This document shows positions 60,709-64,000 of a stretch of 64,000 nucleotides of DNA, one piece after another. Origin of the DNA: Oscillospiraceae bacterium (lineage in GTDB: Bacteria > Bacillota > Clostridia > Oscillospirales > Oscillospiraceae); the NCBI GenBank assembly GCA_017458085.1, contig JAFTGE010000026.1:1-64000 (forward strand). Direction: 5' to 3'. The notes beneath the pieces are model-generated. The model ran no database searches. It saw nothing but the letters and a program-made list of their open reading frames with translations, and was not told where the DNA came from. The translations under genes were made by a program, and so were the position numbers. Numbering within the stretch: the stretch's first letter is position 1; each line of letters opens with the position of its first letter.

Positions 60709-63129
60709 ATGAAACGGATCGATATTATTAATTCCATCGGTAGAAAATGGCTTGTATCTAACGTTGAAAATGATGAATTCTCATATAAAAAGGCTTACAA
60801 GGACAAGGGGCTTACATTTAGCCCTATAGATTATGGAAAAAAGAGCAAAGCCGAAATCCTTGATTTGCGATTTCATAAAAATGGAGTTTCAGTGTTAATT
60901 GAAACAAAAGCTGATTTTTCAAAAGAACCTACTGCTGAGGCTCAGTTAAGTGCGTATGTAAAATACGAGAAAGGTCTTTTCCCAGAGAATAAAATCATTG
61001 CGATTCTTGCGAACACCGACAACGATGATATAAAAACATGGGTTCATTATGTTTCTGATGAAACAGTTGACTATAAACACACCGTTATCATCAGTATTGA
61101 TGAATATGAGGATATATTCCAGCCAAAAGTTAACAACAAAGAGAAAGTTCTCCAAAATACTTATAATCTTAACAAAGAGCTGGATAAGGCTGGTGTGAAA
61201 GAAAGTATTCGCAGTCAATTTGTTGGGACTTGTCTTTTAGCTTTGAAAAATGGGTTAAAACACGATTCTCCTGACAAGGAAACCGAGGACATCCTAAACG
61301 CTATCAGGAGGAAGCTTGAAGGTTTATTAGAGGATAATATACAAAAGGCTAAAAAGATTTCTCTGTTAGATACCAAGGTCTTAGAAGATCAAGCTGTAAG
61401 AAAAATGGACGTTGCAACTCTCCGTAAGATTCTCACAGATATCGAAACTGGTATTCTTCCGTTTATTAACGACAGGAGCACTGCTGGTCAAGACCTACTG
61501 AACCTCTTCTTTACGACTTTCAACAAGTATGTTTATAGGGAAGACAAGAATCAAGCATTTACTCCTGACCATATCTGTGAGTTCATGACAGAAATAACCG
61601 ATGTTAACAGTAATACTAGGGTATTAGACCCAACTTGTGGATCTGGTTCTTTTTTGGTTCGTGCTATGACCAAAGAATTAAATGAAGCTGAATCAAAGGA
61701 CAAAGCTGAAATCGTAAAGAAAGAACATATTTATGGGATAGAATACTCCGAAGATGTGTTTGGTCTTGCCACAACTAATATGCTTCTTCACTCTGATGGA
61801 AATAGTAATGTGGTTCTCGACAACTGTTTCAATAGAGAAAATTGGATTATAAACGAAGCAAAACCAACGGTTGTTTTGATGAATCCACCATATAATGGTT
61901 CTAAAAATGTGTTTCCAAAGGAATACACTAGACAATGGGGCAGTAATGATACAAGAGACCCATCAAAAGGGTTTTATTTCGTTAATTATATTGCTGAAGC
62001 TGTTAACAAAATCGGTGGAAAAAACAACGAGCATATATCGAAGATGGCTGTTTTGCTTCCAGTTGCATGTGCAATCGGAACAGACAGTATAATTAAAGAT
62101 TATAAGCGACTTATGCTGACTCACAACACCCTTGATGCAGTGTTTTCTCTCCCATCAGATGTTTTCTATCCTGGTGCATCAGCAGTAGCATGCTGTATGT
62201 TATTTACTTTAGGGAAACCTCACTTCGACAGCATTCAAGAAGTTGAAATTTACAAAAAGAATGGAGAACTAAAAGAAATCAAGTATATCCCTGGAAAACC
62301 ACGCAAAAGCACATTTTTCGGTTTTTGTAGAGAAGATGGCTTTAAAAAGAAGAAAAATCTTGGAAGGGTAGAACAGATGGATAAAGCCACAGGCGAATCA
62401 CGGTGGCAAGAAATTCGTAAAAAATGGCTTGATCTCTACCGAGATAACAAAGAAGAAATTGGATATTCAGCAGTAAGAAGAGTAAGTTGGGAAGACGAAT
62501 GGCTTTGTGAAGCTTATATGGAGACTGATTATGGCCGTTTGTCAGAGTTGGATTTTCAGAAAACAATCAACGGCTATTGTAGCTATCTTGTTAATGCAGG
62601 TAAGTATCCAGTTCTTCAACCACAAAAAGGGAACGCTCTTGATTTTAATACACATGAATGGAAAGAGTTTAGAGTAGGTGATTTTTTCGATATACATCCA
62701 ACAAAAGCGATTGATGGATTATCGTCTAAGGACTGTGTAGAAAGTGGCACGCCTTTGATTACGAACTCTGCTGAAAATAATGGAATAGTAGGGTTTTGTG
62801 ACTTTCCACCAACTGAAGAAGGAAATATAATTACCTTCAGCGATACTACGGTGGGAAATACTTTTTTCTTTCAGCCGTATCCATTCGTAGGTTTTGCTCA
62901 TGTCCAAGGTATGTATCCAATAACAAGAAAATGGAATATAGCAGAACTGCTATTTTTTAAAACTTTGTTGGTATTCGAATGTTCAGTAAAATATAATTAT
63001 GGTCGCAAGATGAGACGAGATTTGGTTTCCAACATTTCATTGAAACTTCCCGTTTCACCAGATGGTGAACCAGATTGGAAATTCATGGAGAATTATATCA
63101 AATCATTACCTTACGGCGATAGGATATAA
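60709..63129 (+). CDS. Single-chain restriction-modification enzyme (Type IIG-like)
   Basis: An 806-residue protein combining all three RM activities. The N-terminus has a PD-(D/E)xK-type nuclease pattern: D52 (EILDLRF), E65-T-K67 (VLIETKAD) and Q79. A helical connector (about 150-270) leads to an N6-adenine methylase domain with QAFTPDHICEFM, motif I DPTCGSGSF (307-315) and motif IV NPPY (392-395). From about 651 there is an HsdS-like target-recognition domain (EWKEFRVGDFFDIHPTK, YGRKMRRDLVSNISLKLP). One polypeptide therefore could methylate and cut. Codon use is AT-rich, unlike the housekeeping genes, which indicates horizontal transfer. GAGGAGG precedes ATG 60709. No separate specificity or restriction gene adjoins it. 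Confidence 0.8.
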   Translation: MKRIDIINSIGRKWLVSNVENDEFSYKKAYKDKGLTFSPIDYGKKSKAEILDLRFHKNGVSVLIETKADFSKEPTAEAQLSAYVKYEKGLFPENKIIAILANTDNDDIKTWVHYVSDETVDYKHTVIISIDEYEDIFQPKVNNKEKVLQNTYNLNKELDKAGVKESIRSQFVGTCLLALKNGLKHDSPDKETEDILNAIRRKLEGLLEDNIQKAKKISLLDTKVLEDQAVRKMDVATLRKILTDIETGILPFINDRSTAGQDLLNLFFTTFNKYVYREDKNQAFTPDHICEFMTEITDVNSNTRVLDPTCGSGSFLVRAMTKELNEAESKDKAEIVKKEHIYGIEYSEDVFGLATTNMLLHSDGNSNVVLDNCFNRENWIINEAKPTVVLMNPPYNGSKNVFPKEYTRQWGSNDTRDPSKGFYFVNYIAEAVNKIGGKNNEHISKMAVLLPVACAIGTDSIIKDYKRLMLTHNTLDAVFSLPSDVFYPGASAVACCMLFTLGKPHFDSIQEVEIYKKNGELKEIKYIPGKPRKSTFFGFCREDGFKKKKNLGRVEQMDKATGESRWQEIRKKWLDLYRDNKEEIGYSAVRRVSWEDEWLCEAYMETDYGRLSELDFQKTINGYCSYLVNAGKYPVLQPQKGNALDFNTHEWKEFRVGDFFDIHPTKAIDGLSSKDCVESGTPLITNSAENNGIVGFCDFPPTEEGNIITFSDTTVGNTFFFQPYPFVGFAHVQGMYPITRKWNIAELLFFKTLLVFECSVKYNYGRKMRRDLVSNISLKLPVSPDGEPDWKFMENYIKSLPYGDRI

Positions 63130-63162
63130 AACAAGAGGGGCTCATGCGAGTCCCTCTTGTTT
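63129..63162. terminator. Terminator of the RM gene
   Basis: An 11-bp stem (63129-63139 with 63152-63162) with an inner CTC/GAG pairing; the right arm ends in TTGTTT. It starts within the RM stop codon and overlaps the stop of the minus-strand remnant. Confidence 0.65.
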
Positions 63163-63330
63163 ACATTCTATATTTCCCTGATTTCAAGGCTTCAAGGTCT
63201 TCATCGTCTACCTTTTTGGCTCTATCGCCTTCAAGAAGCCTATAATTGTTTACGCCTTCTTAAACTCAACAAACGGCAGCCCTTCAACAAACTTCAATAC
63301 TTCTTCAAACGTCAAATCACTCTTAGCCAT
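63161..63330 (-). pseudogene. Small gene remnant with one-base frameshift
   Basis: On the minus strand ATG 63330 opens MAKSDLTFEEVLKFVEGLPF, which ends at TAA after FKKA. The adjacent frame then continues with VNNYRLLEGDRAKKVDDEDL to TAA 63161-63163. Inserting one A in the TTTAAG context would join both into a 56-residue protein. No strong ribosome-binding site is seen. It is an island gene fragment or a real small protein with a sequencing error; no family recognised. Confidence 0.4.
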
Positions 63331-63639
63331 TATTCAGTTTTGCCATTCAGTTCATTTTCCTACACCATATTACAATACTTTTTTCTTAAATTCTCAAGGT
63401 AAATTTGTGTTCCTTTTCAACTTTTTCTTAAATTTATTATATTTTTTGTGAATTACTAACATAAAAGGATTTTTGAAGCGAGGAAAAGTTCAAAACCCAG
63501 CAGGTGACAATTTGTGGAGTATATGTGAGCCTTGAAAAGACTGGACGAATGGCGCCGACTGTGCTACAATCAAAGCTACCGCGTGCATAGGTTGAAGAAC
63601 AACGCGGGGCGCGGTGGACTGCGCGGAAAGGAGTACCCT
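63331..63639. other. AT-rich intergenic region, right edge of the island
   Basis: No gene is supported. Composition is strongly AT-rich to about 63480 and returns to the GC-rich background by about 63540, which marks the island boundary. A promoter follows at 63542-63570. Confidence 0.6.
63542..63570 (+). promoter_or_regulatory. Probable promoter of the MBL-fold gene
   Basis: -35 TGGACG (63542-63547), 17-bp spacer, -10 TACAAT (63565-63570), 70 bp upstream of ATG 63640. Confidence 0.5.
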
Positions 63640-64000
63640 ATGGCGCTGACGATTCAATGGCTGGGACACGCCTGCTTTGCCATCCGCAAGGATGACTACA
63701 CCTTGATCATCGACCCTTACAACAGCGACTATATCAACGGCTATCCCAAGCTGCACGTCAAGGCGGACAAGCTGCTGATCAGCCATGAGCATTACGGACA
63801 CAACTACCGCGAGGGCGTGGAGCTCTCCGGTCGGCCGGAATCCGACTGCCCCTTTGAAATCACCGCCATCCAGGCCCCGCATGAGTTCAAAATGGGGAAC
63901 TGGCGCGGCTTTACCCTGATGCACATCATCAAGGTCGACGGCCTCAAGCTGGTGCACCTGGGCGATCTCGGCACCCAGCTCGACGGCGGACAGATCACCC
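63640..64000 (+). CDS. Metallo-beta-lactamase-fold hydrolase, 3'-partial
   Basis: The first 120 residues of an MBL-fold protein that runs off the window. The N-terminus IQWLGHACFAIRKDDYTLIIDP is typical of the UlaG/YtkL-like branch. The metal motif reads SHEHYGH, keeping three histidines of HxHxDH but with Gly where Asp is usual, which would remove a second-metal ligand. LVHLGDLG carries a further ligand. GGAAAGGAG precedes ATG 63640. GC-rich codon use matches the main chromosome, so it lies outside the AT-rich island. Confidence 0.8.
   Translation, partial: MALTIQWLGHACFAIRKDDYTLIIDPYNSDYINGYPKLHVKADKLLISHEHYGHNYREGVELSGRPESDCPFEITAIQAPHEFKMGNWRGFTLMHIIKVDGLKLVHLGDLGTQLDGGQIT

Noticed and set aside
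63157..63402. An 81-codon plus-strand frame in the AT-rich gap
   Set aside because: It begins inside the RM terminator, has no ribosome-binding site and an implausible Phe/Leu/Arg-rich composition; the opposite strand reads better as a small gene remnant.

Overview
This window looks like the chromosome of a GC-rich Firmicute of class Clostridia, most likely an Oscillospiraceae-type gut anaerobe. The reasons are the housekeeping order dprA-topA-trmFO-plsX-rnc-(radical SAM)-smc-ftsY-yhbY-nadD/yqeK-rsfS-leuS-rpsU, glycyl-radical and iron-sulfur chemistry, frequent GTG/TTG starts behind strong AGGAGG sites, lipoprotein and sortase-anchored surface proteins, and near-consensus sigma-A promoters. 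No rRNA, tRNA or CRISPR array was seen.

Layout. 1-2435: a flavoprotein oxidoreductase broken by an in-frame TAA, plus its iron-sulfur flavin reductase partner. 2515-4855 (minus): YjjI-type glycyl radical enzyme and its activase. 4983-13042: small regulators (an HTH protein with a histone-like tail and a Nif11-like small protein behind a 26-bp palindromic operator), a PrsW protease, a membrane protein plus LRR protein operon, an amino acid permease, a hydrolase and the hibernation factor. 13162-21632: rsmI with a methyltransferase broken by an in-frame TAG, then two GT-C/GtrII-like membrane proteins, a lipoprotein, a dipeptidase, a PLP enzyme and a ProX-like editing protein. 21910-25867: a secreted or anchored phosphohydrolase, glyA, and an ArsB/NhaD-type transporter behind a yybP-ykoY (manganese) riboswitch. 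26011-42957: the conserved DNA topology, segregation, translation and RNA-processing block, including an unusually short SMC and a NadD-YqeK fusion.

43475-54787 is the most distinctive part: a sortase-assembled pilus locus. It holds a 2141-residue tip adhesin (fibro-slime plus Cna_B-like domains), a Spy0128/FctA-like shaft pilin with a compositionally foreign centre, a signal-peptidase-like protein that has lost both catalytic residues (as in the streptococcal pilus chaperone SipA), and a class B sortase fused to two Ig+MBG units and three membrane segments. The adhesin, pilin and SipA-like genes each have a promoter of identical, unusual geometry, TTGAYG-N6-TTGAYG-N10-(-10 hexamer), implying one dedicated regulator not encoded here. 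The pilin also has a 30-codon leader peptide whose Shine-Dalgarno lies in a hairpin.

54788-64000 is accessory: the second copy of a MITE whose first copy is at 21.7 kb (inverted), a small unknown protein, a Rieske flavoprotein, a MATE pump whose promoter runs straight into a terminator-like hairpin, then a visibly AT-rich island (about 58.46-63.5 kb) with an IS110 transposase and probable bridge-RNA region, a winged-helix gene, a single-chain restriction-modification enzyme and a frameshifted small gene. The window ends in a metallo-beta-lactamase-fold gene.
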